A stretch of DNA of 64,000 bases from an uncultured Pseudomonadales bacterium (GTDB taxonomy: Bacteria > Pseudomonadota > Gammaproteobacteria > Pseudomonadales > Azotimanducaceae). How positions within the stretch are numbered: the first letter of the stretch is position 1; each line of letters starts with the position of its first letter. Made by a program: the position numbers and the translations under genes. The notes below the pieces were generated by a model, which saw nothing but the letters and a program-made list of their open reading frames with translations, was not told where the DNA came from and ran no database searches. Positions 43,572-52,469 of this stretch are shown here, piece by piece. The stretch spans positions 868,001-932,000 of the forward strand of contig OY282447.1 of assembly GCA_958296165.1 (NCBI GenBank), in the 5' to 3' direction.

Positions 43572-44735
43572 TCAGAGCGCCAGCGCGGCCGCCACGTCCG
43601 CCCAAGAGAGGTACTTGAAGTTCTGATGGGCATGTTCGCCGGCGCTGTCGACGTTGTAGCCGTCCTGCACGACCAGCAAGCCATCGGGATACGCGCCACC
43701 AGCCGGCAGCGCCGCGACGTCCAAGCCGTCCGTCTCGCCTGTGCCGTCGATGGCCTCGCTGGCGACGATGCTGAATGTGCCACGGTAGGCGTGAGGTGGC
43801 GCCCGGTCGAACACCACATAGGTCCAATTGCCTTGACTGGATGCGATGAGGTAGCCGGCGTTCGCGCCCGCGTTGGGCGGCGCGTAGATGGCGAGACCCT
43901 CGACGTCCGCGGTGAGGCGGTGCGGGCTGTCTAGCCGTGGCGCTTCCGCTTCCGCCTCCGGCCTGGTGGAGGCGATCAGCGTGCGATCGGCGGCGCTGCT
44001 CTCCGGTGCCGCGTTCAACCTCCAGATGCCCACGTCTTCTTCGCCGATGAACAGAGCGCCGTTGGCGTCGTCCACAACGCAGCCTTCCGATTGGCTGTCT
44101 GTGGCAATGCGGCGCACACGCTCGCCGCGCAACTTGCCCGTTCCCGAGTCTTGTAGTCGCCATTGCACGGCGCCGCCCGCCTTGGCGGTGGCTATGACAA
44201 ACAGCGCGCCGTCGGCGGGCCGTTGGTAGAGGCAGAGGCCGTAGGGATCCTCCATTTCGGCGGGAATCGGCGCTTCGAGCAGGTTGGCCAATTGCCCGGT
44301 GGCCGGGTCCAGCGCCCACACGTCGATGCTGATCGAGGTGCGGTTGGTGGCAGCGACGACGATCTTCCGCTCGCCCGAAACCATCACGCCCGCGCGCCGA
44401 TCCACATTGTTGATGCGCCCCGCGTCCACGCGCCACTGCCGCCGACCCTGCATGTCGTAGACCTCGATGCCGCGCCGTTTGTTGGTGCCGATCACCCAGC
44501 TCCTAGCGGCATCAGCAGGGTTGATCCAAATGGCCGGATCGTCGGCAGCGTCGGTGTCGTCAAGCACCGGATCAGTCTCCGCAAGCGCACGGACGACAAC
44601 GACGTCGGACGGCTGCGGGCGCGGTTCGGTCTCGTAGAACTTGATGATGACGCGGCGCAGCATCGTCTCGACATCGCATGACGCGATGCCTACGGCGGCC
44701 AGCAGAACCAATGCCGCACAGCTGGCTGCCCGCAT
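43572..44735 (-). CDS. Beta-propeller phytase, lipoprotein
   Basis: Beta-propeller phytases release phosphate from inositol hexakisphosphate with calcium. From ATG 44735 the 387-residue protein has a lipoprotein signal (CAALVLLAAVGIASC). Family motifs are DDPAIWINPADAARSWVIGTNKRRGIEVYD, NNVDRR, AEMEDPYGLCLY, QSEGCVVDDANGALFIGEEDVGIWR, TADVEGLAIY and DGLLVVQDG. Earlier ATGs at 44771 and 44795 only lengthen the leader. It is probably anchored in the outer membrane and scavenges phosphate outside the cytoplasm. Confidence 0.9.
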   Translation of the reverse strand: MRAASCAALVLLAAVGIASCDVETMLRRVIIKFYETEPRPQPSDVVVVRALAETDPVLDDTDAADDPAIWINPADAARSWVIGTNKRRGIEVYDMQGRRQWRVDAGRINNVDRRAGVMVSGERKIVVAATNRTSISIDVWALDPATGQLANLLEAPIPAEMEDPYGLCLYQRPADGALFVIATAKAGGAVQWRLQDSGTGKLRGERVRRIATDSQSEGCVVDDANGALFIGEEDVGIWRLNAAPESSAADRTLIASTRPEAEAEAPRLDSPHRLTADVEGLAIYAPPNAGANAGYLIASSQGNWTYVVFDRAPPHAYRGTFSIVASEAIDGTGETDGLDVAALPAGGAYPDGLLVVQDGYNVDSAGEHAHQNFKYLSWADVAAALAL

Positions 44736-44901
44736 CGGCCTATGAAGACGATCTACCGGGCCGGCGCGCATGATCGGCGACGCTACAGGACGCACAGGGG
44801 GTGTGCAATGAGAGCCCGATTACGAGCGTTTTCGCAACGCACTGGTGCCCGCTTGCCTAGCCTGGCGGCAACTACCGTATGATCCGCGTCCCGCAAGCAG
44901 C

Positions 44902-45234
44902 ATGGCGGCAGCGAGCAACGTGCCAACCGTCTACTTCCGAACCCTCGACGACGACACCGTGGCCGTGCCTGGAGATGTCGGCGACATCGTCATGGAGTTG
45001 GCTCGCGCCGAAGGCATCGACGGCATCGATGCCGAGTGTGGCGGCGGCTGCGCCTGCGCGACCTGCCATGTGCATGTGGATCCAAACTGGATGGCGAAGG
45101 TGGGGCCGCCAAGCGCCTTGGAGCGAGAAATGCTGGAGTACGACGGCGAAGTGGCCGAAACCAGCCGGCTCTCGTGTCAGATCGAGCTCACCGAAGAGCT
45201 GGACGGGCTGACCGTAAAGGTGGTTGGTCGCTAG
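44902..45234 (+). CDS. [2Fe-2S] ferredoxin, adrenodoxin type
   Basis: A 110-residue ferredoxin with cluster ligands in AECGGGCACATCHVHV (CxxxxxCxxC pattern) and a fourth cysteine in TSRLSCQIEL. This is the vertebrate-type/adrenodoxin fold used with P450s, Rieske oxygenases and cluster assembly. It is not next to isc genes. It converges on a radical SAM gene, and electron donation to a neighbouring oxygenase or the radical SAM protein is possible but unproven. Confidence 0.9.
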   Translation: MAAASNVPTVYFRTLDDDTVAVPGDVGDIVMELARAEGIDGIDAECGGGCACATCHVHVDPNWMAKVGPPSALEREMLEYDGEVAETSRLSCQIELTEELDGLTVKVVGR

Positions 45235-45286
45235 GCGCCTGCCCCGAAGACGGCGCAAGCTAGACGGCCGGTAGCGCAGCAACGGC

Positions 45287-46249
45287 CTACGCGGAACACT
45301 TGCCGCCACCGACCACGCAGAACTTGGAGCAGTGCGCGTGGTTGAGCCTCACCGCGCCCAAGCTGCCGGCAAGCGTCGCACTCAACGCGAACTCGCGCTC
45401 GTAGGGCAGCAGCGTACAGCTCACCACTTCCGGCCCCGCCGCCCCCTTGTGCTTCACGACCATGCGTGAGTAGGAGCACATCACATCCGCCGGCCGCACG
45501 CCGAGCATGTCCCAGCATTCCGTGGTGATTTCCGGCGTGTCCGCTTCCACATCCATCTCCGGGAACAACACCAGCTGCGCCGGCGATTGCGCGTCCACGC
45601 GCACCCCTTCGGCATCGAAGAGCGCCTGAAAGCCGGCGCGCAGGGCGTCTTCGTCGTCGCCCCAACGGCGGCGCCCGGCGACGCGTACCGCGAAGTCGTT
45701 GTCGCTCAGCCAGCGCAATCCCTGCAAGGTAGGCAGCCAAGAACGGCGCCCACGCTCCTGCTCGTGCAGATCTTGGCGAAAGTGATCGACGGATACGCGC
45801 AGCACCAAGCGCTTGGCGTGCCGAGTGCGCATGTCCAGCAGCGCATCGGCCCACTTCATCATCGGCCGCATGGCGTTGGTGAGCACCAGCACCTGGTAGC
45901 CGGCAGCCAGGCTGTCTTCCAACATGCCGATGATGTCTGGGTTCATGAACGGTTCGCCGCCCGTGAAGCCGATCTCCTCGGTGCCGAGGCGCAGCGTGCG
46001 CAACTCGTCCAGATAGCTCCGCGCTTCGGCCCGGTTCAAGTAGACCAGCCGGTCGTTCTTGGGAGTCGATTCGATGTAGCAGTGCTCGCAAGCAAGATTG
46101 CACAGCGTGCCGGTGTTCAGCCACAACGTGCGCAGCTGATCCAAAGCCACGCTGGCGCGCGGCTTGCCGTCCGCCGTGCGCGAAGGGTCGACGAACTTCC
46201 GCGCCCCAGTCGCGGCGGAGATTGCGTTGCCAACGATTAAGTCGCCCAC
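45287..46249 (-). CDS. Radical SAM protein with C-terminal cysteine cluster
   Basis: A 320-residue radical SAM enzyme starting at GTG 46249. The [4Fe-4S] motif is Cys50-x3-Cys54-x2-Cys57 (TLCNLACEHCYIES), with GGEP at 97-100 for SAM binding. Further cysteines (PADVMCSYSRM, VVSCTLLPYE, and Cys307, Cys311 and Cys318 in HCSKFCVVGGGKC) may hold a second cluster, though the pattern is not a standard SPASM domain. There is no precursor peptide or cofactor gene beside it. The reaction is unknown. Confidence 0.82.
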   Translation of the reverse strand: MGDLIVGNAISAATGARKFVDPSRTADGKPRASVALDQLRTLWLNTGTLCNLACEHCYIESTPKNDRLVYLNRAEARSYLDELRTLRLGTEEIGFTGGEPFMNPDIIGMLEDSLAAGYQVLVLTNAMRPMMKWADALLDMRTRHAKRLVLRVSVDHFRQDLHEQERGRRSWLPTLQGLRWLSDNDFAVRVAGRRRWGDDEDALRAGFQALFDAEGVRVDAQSPAQLVLFPEMDVEADTPEITTECWDMLGVRPADVMCSYSRMVVKHKGAAGPEVVSCTLLPYEREFALSATLAGSLGAVRLNHAHCSKFCVVGGGKCSA

Positions 46250-46351
46250 GCCGATGCCTCTCGAGTCGCGTCCGCACTACCTTGTTGTCGAGGCCACGCC
46301 TTGTCAACAGGAGCGGCCCCGCGACGCCACTTCATTGCCGGCGCCTCATTG

Positions 46352-48493
46352 CTAGCGGCGCCACGCGTGGAACTTGCCCACCCACTCGAGCAACCCTTCG
46401 GGCGCATGCTTCTTGCGCCAAGTGCTGGCGGCGAACTTGCTGGCTTCGCTAAGGGTCGGGTAGATGTGGATCGTGCTCATCACTTTCTTCAGGCCCAAGC
46501 CCCACTTCATGGCCAAGATGAACTCCGCCATCAAGTCGCCGCCGTGATGGCCGACGATAGTGACGCCCAAGATGCGATCCTTGCCTGGCCGAGTCAGCAC
46601 CTTCACGAAGCCCCTGCCCTCTTCATCCGCCAAGGCGCGATCGAGTTCGTCCAAGTGGAAGCGAGTGACTTCCACGGCGATGCCGTCCCGCTCCGCGTCC
46701 TGCTCGTTCAGCCCAACGCGGGCCACTTCCGGATCCGTGAACGTAGTCCAAGGAATCACCGAGTAATCCGCCTTGAAGCGCTTGAAAGGGCTGAACAGGG
46801 CGTTCACCGATGCGTACCACGCTTGATGCGAGGCGGTGTGGGTGAACTGATACGGCCCGATGGCGTCGCCGCAGGCATAGATGGTGGGCACGCTGGTGCG
46901 CAGATACTCATCGACTTCGAGCGCACCGCCCTGGCCGAATGCCACGCCGACCTCCTCTAGGCCGAAGCCAGCCGTGTTCGGCTTGCGGCCCACGGCCACC
47001 AGGATGGCGTCGAAAGGAACCGCAACTTCGCCGCCGTCCGTGCGTTCGCATATCAGGCGCTTCTCGCCATGCTCGGTTTCCACTCTGGACGCACGGTGAT
47101 CGGTGAGGACGTCAATGCCTTCCTTGACGAACTGCGCCTGCATCAGCTCGATCACGTCCGCGTCTTCGCGGATCAACAGATGCGGGAGCATTTCCACTTG
47201 CGTAACCGTGCTGCCGAAGCGCGCAAATGCCTGCGCCAGTTCGCAGCCGATTGGGCCGCCGCCGAGCACCACAAGGCGCTTCGGCAGCTCGCGCAGATCC
47301 CAGATGCTGTCGGAGGTGAGATAGCCGGCCTCGGCGAGGCCAGGAATGGGCGGCACGAAAGGCCTGCCGCCAGTGGCGATGACGATGTTGCGGGTAGTGA
47401 TTTCCCGTTCGCCCACCCTTACGGAATACGGCGACGTGACAGTGGCATCGCCCATCACACACTCCACGCCCAGGCTCGTATAGCGCTCCACGGAATCGTT
47501 GGGTTCGATCTTCTTGATGATGCGCTGAACGCGCTCCATCACGTCCGCGAAATCGAACTCGGCGGTAGCGCTCTTCAGGCCGAACTCCTGCGCCCGGGAA
47601 ATATAGGAGAGCATCTTCGCCGAGCGAAGCAGCGATTTGCTCGGCACGCAGCCGGTGTTCAGGCAGTCGCCGCCCATCTTGTCGCGTTCGATCAGCATCA
47701 CTTTGGCCTTTACCGTCGCAGCAATCAGCGCCGCTACCAAGCCGCCCGAACCTGCCCCGACTACCACCATGTTGGCGTCGAACTGCTTCGGTTTCTGGAA
47801 GCGGCGCAGAACGGCTTTGGCCTTGTAGGCGTCCAGCACTTTCTTGGCGATGAGCGGGAACACGCCAAGCAAGACGAATGAAGCGATGAGCGCTGGCGAG
47901 AGGATGCCGGAGAGCGAATCCAACTGCAACTGGCCGAGCTGAACGCCGGCATTAACGTACACCGCCGTGCCCGCCAACATGCCCACCTGGCTTACCCAAT
48001 AGAACGTCCAGGTGCGCACTGGAGTCACGGACATTGCCAGATTGATGGCGAAGAACGGGAATGCCGGCACCAAGCGCATGGCAAAGAGGTAGAACGCGCC
48101 GTCCTTCTCGATGCCGCGGTCGATGGCTGCCAATTGGCGCGCAAAGCGGGAACGCACTGCATCGCGGAACAGGTAGCGGGCAATCACGAAGGCGAGCGTG
48201 GCGCCGATGGAGCTGGCGAAGGAGACGATGACGATGCCGAGCGCTAGATCGAACAACGCACCGGCCACCAACGTGAGCAACGCCGCCGCCGGCAGCGCCA
48301 GAGCGGTGACAATCACGTACATCACAAAGAACGCGATGCCCACCAACCACGGATTTTCCGCTTGGAATGCCGCGATGGCCTGGCGCTGCGCGCGGAAGTA
48401 ATCGAGCGTGAAGTACTGCCCCAAGTCGAAAACGAAGAACGCCGCAATCAACACCGCGACAACGGCCAAGAGGATGATTCGGCTAGCCTTCAC
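46352..48493 (-). CDS. VTT/DedA-domain fused to dihydrolipoamide-dehydrogenase-like flavoprotein
   Basis: A 713-residue fusion starting at GTG 48493 after ggagg. Residues 1 to about 230 form a VTT (TVP38/DedA-type) membrane domain with six or so helices. The rest is a pyridine-nucleotide-disulfide oxidoreductase: VVVGAGSGGLVAALIAA, the redox pair in GGDCLNTGCVPSKSLL, VVLGGGPIGCELAQAFARFG, and IYACGDAIGPYQFTHTASHQA. It resembles mercuric reductase-like proteins tied to the membrane. This two-domain architecture is known, but its substrate is not. Confidence 0.9.
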   Translation of the reverse strand: MKASRIILLAVVAVLIAAFFVFDLGQYFTLDYFRAQRQAIAAFQAENPWLVGIAFFVMYVIVTALALPAAALLTLVAGALFDLALGIVIVSFASSIGATLAFVIARYLFRDAVRSRFARQLAAIDRGIEKDGAFYLFAMRLVPAFPFFAINLAMSVTPVRTWTFYWVSQVGMLAGTAVYVNAGVQLGQLQLDSLSGILSPALIASFVLLGVFPLIAKKVLDAYKAKAVLRRFQKPKQFDANMVVVGAGSGGLVAALIAATVKAKVMLIERDKMGGDCLNTGCVPSKSLLRSAKMLSYISRAQEFGLKSATAEFDFADVMERVQRIIKKIEPNDSVERYTSLGVECVMGDATVTSPYSVRVGEREITTRNIVIATGGRPFVPPIPGLAEAGYLTSDSIWDLRELPKRLVVLGGGPIGCELAQAFARFGSTVTQVEMLPHLLIREDADVIELMQAQFVKEGIDVLTDHRASRVETEHGEKRLICERTDGGEVAVPFDAILVAVGRKPNTAGFGLEEVGVAFGQGGALEVDEYLRTSVPTIYACGDAIGPYQFTHTASHQAWYASVNALFSPFKRFKADYSVIPWTTFTDPEVARVGLNEQDAERDGIAVEVTRFHLDELDRALADEEGRGFVKVLTRPGKDRILGVTIVGHHGGDLMAEFILAMKWGLGLKKVMSTIHIYPTLSEASKFAASTWRKKHAPEGLLEWVGKFHAWRR

Positions 48494-48580
48494 TTGCTTT
48501 GCGCCTCCGCAGTCCTTGTGTACCCAACATAGCACGCTCCCCTTGCCACCCTGCCACCCTACATCGGCTACGCTCGCCGA

Positions 48581-50155
48581 GTGAGCCCAGACATCGTAAT
48601 CATCGGCGGCGGCCCGGCCGGCAGCACGGCAGCGACCCTGCTGGCGCGCACGGGTCTGCACGTGCGCGTGTTCGAGCGCGAACGCTTCCCTCGCGCCCAT
48701 GTAGGCGAATCGCTGCTGCCGGCAACGCTGGCGGTGCTCGATGAACTAGGCGTGCTGCCAGCCGTCGAGGCGGAAGGATTCACCAAAAAGTGGGGCGCAA
48801 CGATGAGTTGGGGCCGCCGCGCCGAGCCGTGGAGCTGGTATTTCCGCGAAACCAACAGGCGTTTCCCGCACGCCTACCAAGTGTGGCGACCGCGCTTCGA
48901 TCAGATCCTGTTGCAGCACAGCCGTGCGAGCGGCGCGGATGTGCGCGAGGGCGTTGGCGTGCAGGAGGTGATTTGGCAGGACGACCGCGCAGTTGGGGTT
49001 CTTCTCGACGGCGGCGAGCGCGTTGACGCACAGATCGTGATCGACGCATCCGGCCAGTCGTCGCTGATCGCCCGCAGGAGAGGGCTGAAGAGATGGGATC
49101 CGTTCTTCCGCAACTTGGCGGTGTACGGCTACTTCCGCGCTTGCCGCCATCTCGAACCACCGGACGACGGCAACATCTTCATCGAATCCTACCCGCATGG
49201 CTGGCTGTGGAAGATTCCGCTCGCCAACGGCCTCTCCAGCATCGGTGCAGTGGTGGATCGCGACTTCGGCGTCGAGGCCATTCGCGCCGTTGGTTTGGGC
49301 AGCTTTCTGCGTGAGCAGATCGCCGCTGCACCGCGTACCGCGGCGCTGGTCGGCGGCCGATCTCCAGACTCCGCGCCACACGCGGTACGCGACTGGTCCT
49401 ACGCGGCGGCAAACATGACCGGCCCCGGCTACGTGCTGGTCGGCGATGCCGCCTGTTTCGTGGACCCGCTGTTCTCCACCGGCGTTCACTTGGCGGTCAC
49501 CGCCGCGCACATCGGCGCTTCCTACGTCGTTACGGCGCTGAAAGACCAAGACCTAGCCGCAGAAGCCGCAGCCGCTTTCGAGCGCCTCTACCGTACGCAG
49601 TACAGCCACTTTCACGAGCTTGCGCGCTTGTTCTACGCCGGCAACCGCAGCGTGGACTCCTATTTCTGGGCGGCGCGCCGCATTACCGGCGACCGGCGCG
49701 CGCCGCGAGAAGCGTTTGTACGCGCCGTCTCCGGGCAATCGCCCGCCGGCTACGAACGATCCGTGCTCAGCCACGGCGCGTTGCCGGACGGCTTCGCGGC
49801 GGCACTGCAAAATGCGGCGCCAGAGCCGCCCGGCGGAGACGTCGACGCACTCAGGCCGGAACTGGCGCCGGGCTTGAAGCTCGTCCGCACGGCTGTGCTT
49901 GGCGACGGCTGCTTCGAGCGCGGCTACGCGATCCGCGGCGAGCATCGCGAGGACCTTCCGGTGAGCCCGCTGGTGGCCCACTTGGTACAACGGGCAGCCA
50001 CCAGCGACGGCGCCACCACCGCCACGATCGCCAAGCGCCTCGCTGACGAGAACGGCTGGTCGGCGCAAGTTCTGCCGCACCTACGCAGCGCTGCCGATCT
50101 GCTGTTCCGCGATGGCGTATTCCGCCAGCGCCGATCTCCGGTTGGTTCAGCTTGA
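48581..50155 (+). CDS. Flavin-dependent halogenase-like monooxygenase
   Basis: A 524-residue FAD enzyme starting at GTG 48581. It has the FAD motif IVIIGGGPAGSTAATLLAR, VGESLLPA, the halogenase-type WxWxIP motif at 208-213 (WLWKIP), a lysine in GFTKKWGATMSWG where the catalytic Lys of halogenases lies, and GDAACFVDPLFSTGVHLA. These features fit flavin-dependent halogenases, although relatives that only hydroxylate share part of them. No flavin reductase or biosynthetic cluster adjoins it. Confidence 0.8.
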   Translation: MSPDIVIIGGGPAGSTAATLLARTGLHVRVFERERFPRAHVGESLLPATLAVLDELGVLPAVEAEGFTKKWGATMSWGRRAEPWSWYFRETNRRFPHAYQVWRPRFDQILLQHSRASGADVREGVGVQEVIWQDDRAVGVLLDGGERVDAQIVIDASGQSSLIARRRGLKRWDPFFRNLAVYGYFRACRHLEPPDDGNIFIESYPHGWLWKIPLANGLSSIGAVVDRDFGVEAIRAVGLGSFLREQIAAAPRTAALVGGRSPDSAPHAVRDWSYAAANMTGPGYVLVGDAACFVDPLFSTGVHLAVTAAHIGASYVVTALKDQDLAAEAAAAFERLYRTQYSHFHELARLFYAGNRSVDSYFWAARRITGDRRAPREAFVRAVSGQSPAGYERSVLSHGALPDGFAAALQNAAPEPPGGDVDALRPELAPGLKLVRTAVLGDGCFERGYAIRGEHREDLPVSPLVAHLVQRAATSDGATTATIAKRLADENGWSAQVLPHLRSAADLLFRDGVFRQRRSPVGSA

Positions 50156-50191
50156 TGCGTGCGTAAGAACGCGGTTGGACGCCATCCACGA

Positions 50192-50349
50192 TCCGTGGCG
50201 CTACAATGACCGCCTTCAACCACCTGCCAATGTCTACTTGCCGCAACGCGCCGCTAGGATCCTCCACGGCTTCCGTGGCGCTACAATGACCACCTCCACC
50301 ACCTGCCACTGTCTACTTGCCGCAACGGGCCGCTAGGATCCTGCACGAC
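50192..50349 (+). repeat. Tandem duplication of about 80 bp before the GNAT-like gene
   Basis: The segment beginning tccgtggcgctacaatgacc (about 50192) recurs 80 bases later (about 50272), and both copies continue through tctacttgccgcaacg and ccgctaggatcct. The second copy is one base shorter in its middle, which shifts the frame relative to the first. Each copy carries a possible -10 sequence (tacaat) and start-like codons, so the duplication affects the leader and start region of the next gene. Confidence 0.85.
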
Positions 50350-51531
50350 ATCGGCGCCATCGACGCGGCGGCGTGGAACCGTTGCGCGAATCCAGCCAGC
50401 GCCGAATACAACCCGTTCCTGGATCACCGCTTCCTGCGCGCCTTGGAAGACAGCGGCAGCGTGACCGCGAAGACCGGCTGGCAGCCGTTCCACGTTGCGC
50501 TGTCCGAGCGCGACGACGGCGTTGACGACGCCATCGGCGTCATGCCGATGTATCTCAAGTCGCACTCGCGCGGCGAGTACGTGTTCGACGGCGGTTGGGC
50601 AGAAGCGTTCTACCGCGCCGGCGGCCAGTACTATCCAAAGCTGCAAGTGAGCGTACCATTCACGCCCGCCACCGGCCGGCGGCTGCTAACCGCGGAAGGC
50701 CAAGACGTCCAGGAAGTGGAGCAGATGCTGCTAAGCGTCGGCATACGAGTGGCGCAGCAGACCGAGGCGAGCTCGCTGCACCTCACCTTCCTGCCCGAGC
50801 GCCAATGGCAACGAGCGGCCGAAATCGGCTGCCTGCAACGCATGGACACGCAGTTCCACTGGCAAAACGAAGGCTACGCGACCTTCGACGACTTCCTCGC
50901 CGCGCTTGCATCCAAGAAGCGCAAGAACATTCGCCGCGAACGCCGCGACGCCTTGGCTAACAACATCAGCATCGAATGGTTCACCGGCGACATCAGCGAA
51001 GCGCATTGGGACGCCTTCTACGCCTTCTACGTCGACACCGGCCACCGCAAGTGGGGCACGCCGTATCTGAACCGCGAGTTCTTCAGCCTAGTGGGCGAGA
51101 GCATGGGCGAACAGGTTCTGCTGATACTGTGCAAACGGGCCGGCCGCTACATCGCCGGGGCCATCAACTTCATCGGCGGCGACACGCTCTATGGGCGCAA
51201 TTGGGGCTGCATCGAGGATCACCGCTTTCTGCACTTCGAGACCTGCTACTACCAAGCCATCGATTTCGCCATCGAACGCGGCTTGCAGCATGTGGAGGCC
51301 GGCGCTCAAGGTGCGCACAAGATCGCTCGCGGCTATCTGCCGAAGGCCACCTACTCCGCGCACTGGATTCGCGACCCGCGCCTGCGCAGCGCCGTGGAGC
51401 ACTATCTGGATCAGGAACGGCGCTATGTGGAAGAGGACATCGCCTATGTAGAAGAGCGCCACTCGCCGTTCCGGAACGACGTGGACGTGGCCAGCTATCG
51501 CGACCGAGTGCAACCGCTGCAAGCGCGGTAG
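50317..51531 (+). CDS. GNAT-like N-acyltransferase (COG3146-type)
   Basis: A 404-residue cytoplasmic protein with tandem acyltransferase-like halves, of the type often called peptidogalycan biosynthesis or DUF482. Visible family segments are NPFLDHRFLRALEDSGS, KTGWQPFHVAL, LHLTFLPERQW, FDDFLAALASKKRKNIRRERR, HRKWGTPYLNREFFSL and GAQGAHKIARGYLPKATYSAHW. The first in-frame start is TTG 50317, inside the duplicated leader; no ATG lies near the expected start, so the N-terminus is uncertain. It is followed by PPK2 with a 32-base gap. Confidence 0.82.
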   Translation: MPQRAARILHDIGAIDAAAWNRCANPASAEYNPFLDHRFLRALEDSGSVTAKTGWQPFHVALSERDDGVDDAIGVMPMYLKSHSRGEYVFDGGWAEAFYRAGGQYYPKLQVSVPFTPATGRRLLTAEGQDVQEVEQMLLSVGIRVAQQTEASSLHLTFLPERQWQRAAEIGCLQRMDTQFHWQNEGYATFDDFLAALASKKRKNIRRERRDALANNISIEWFTGDISEAHWDAFYAFYVDTGHRKWGTPYLNREFFSLVGESMGEQVLLILCKRAGRYIAGAINFIGGDTLYGRNWGCIEDHRFLHFETCYYQAIDFAIERGLQHVEAGAQGAHKIARGYLPKATYSAHWIRDPRLRSAVEHYLDQERRYVEEDIAYVEERHSPFRNDVDVASYRDRVQPLQAR

Positions 51532-51563
51532 TCGGCGCTCATCGTGCAAGACAGGACGAAGAC

Positions 51564-52448
51564 ATGAATGAAGCCAATGCAGCCAGTGGCGACCGTACAG
51601 AGTTTCGCGTCGAGCCCGGCAGCACCGTGCATCTCGACGCGCTGCATGCGTGTGCCGAACTCGCGGCCTTGCGCAGCAAGCAACTGCGCAAATTGCTCAC
51701 CGAGCAAGTGCGCAGATTCGCGCGGCTGCAAGAGCGGCTGTATGCCGAAAGCAGCCGAGCGCTGCTGCTCGTGTTCCAGGGCATGGACGCCGCCGGCAAA
51801 GACAGCACCATCAAGCACGTTACGTCCGGCGTCAATCCGCAGGGCTTCCGCGTCACCAACTTCACGCGCCCCACCTTCAAGGAGATGGAATACAGCTGGC
51901 TGCAACGCCACTGGCCGGCTTTGCCCGAACGCGGCCGGATCGGCATTTTCAACCGCTCCCACTACGAGGAAGCGGTGACATTGCGCGTGCATCCCGACCT
52001 GCTCGCCGCCCGCAAGCTGCCGCCCCAGCCGGTGGACGACAACTTCTGGCAAGAGCGGCTGCGCGACATCGTCGCGTTCGAGCGGCATCTGGTGCGCAAC
52101 GGCACCACCGTGGTGAAGTTCTTCCTGAACGTATCGAAGGAGGAGCAGCGACGGCGCTTGATCGGGCGCTTGAACAGGCCGGCGAAGAACTGGAAGTTCG
52201 ATCCTTCCGACCTAGCGGCGCGGCAACACTGGGACGCCTATCACCGAGCCTATGAAGCAGCCTTCGAGGCCACCAGCACCGCCGAGGCGCCTTGGTACAT
52301 CGTGCCAGCCGACAGCAAGCCGGCCATGCGCTTGATCGTGGCTTCCATCATCGTCGAGACGCTTACGGCAATGGCGCCGGAGTTCCCGAAACCGGATGCC
52401 AAACTGCTGCAAGCCATCAGCGAGGCGCGCGAGCAGCTTGGCGCCTGA
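51564..52448 (+). CDS. Polyphosphate kinase 2 family protein
   Basis: PPK2 enzymes transfer phosphate between polyphosphate and nucleotides. The 294-residue protein starts at ATG 51564 after agga and has the Walker A motif FQGMDAAGKDSTIK, the lid and Walker B regions (RIGIFNRSHYEEAVTLRV, VVKFFLNVSKEEQRRRL) and WYIVPADSKPAMRLIV. Single-domain length suggests a class I or III enzyme acting on ADP/GDP or AMP; sequence alone does not decide. A link with the phytase gene 7 kb away through phosphate economy is possible. Confidence 0.93.
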   Translation: MNEANAASGDRTEFRVEPGSTVHLDALHACAELAALRSKQLRKLLTEQVRRFARLQERLYAESSRALLLVFQGMDAAGKDSTIKHVTSGVNPQGFRVTNFTRPTFKEMEYSWLQRHWPALPERGRIGIFNRSHYEEAVTLRVHPDLLAARKLPPQPVDDNFWQERLRDIVAFERHLVRNGTTVVKFFLNVSKEEQRRRLIGRLNRPAKNWKFDPSDLAARQHWDAYHRAYEAAFEATSTAEAPWYIVPADSKPAMRLIVASIIVETLTAMAPEFPKPDAKLLQAISEAREQLGA

Positions 52449-52469
52449 TTGCCTTTCCGGGCGCAGCGG

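Noticed and set aside
46250-46351. tRNA or small RNA gene in the radical SAM/flavoprotein spacer
   Set aside because: No cloverleaf, conserved T-loop sequence or terminator could be found.
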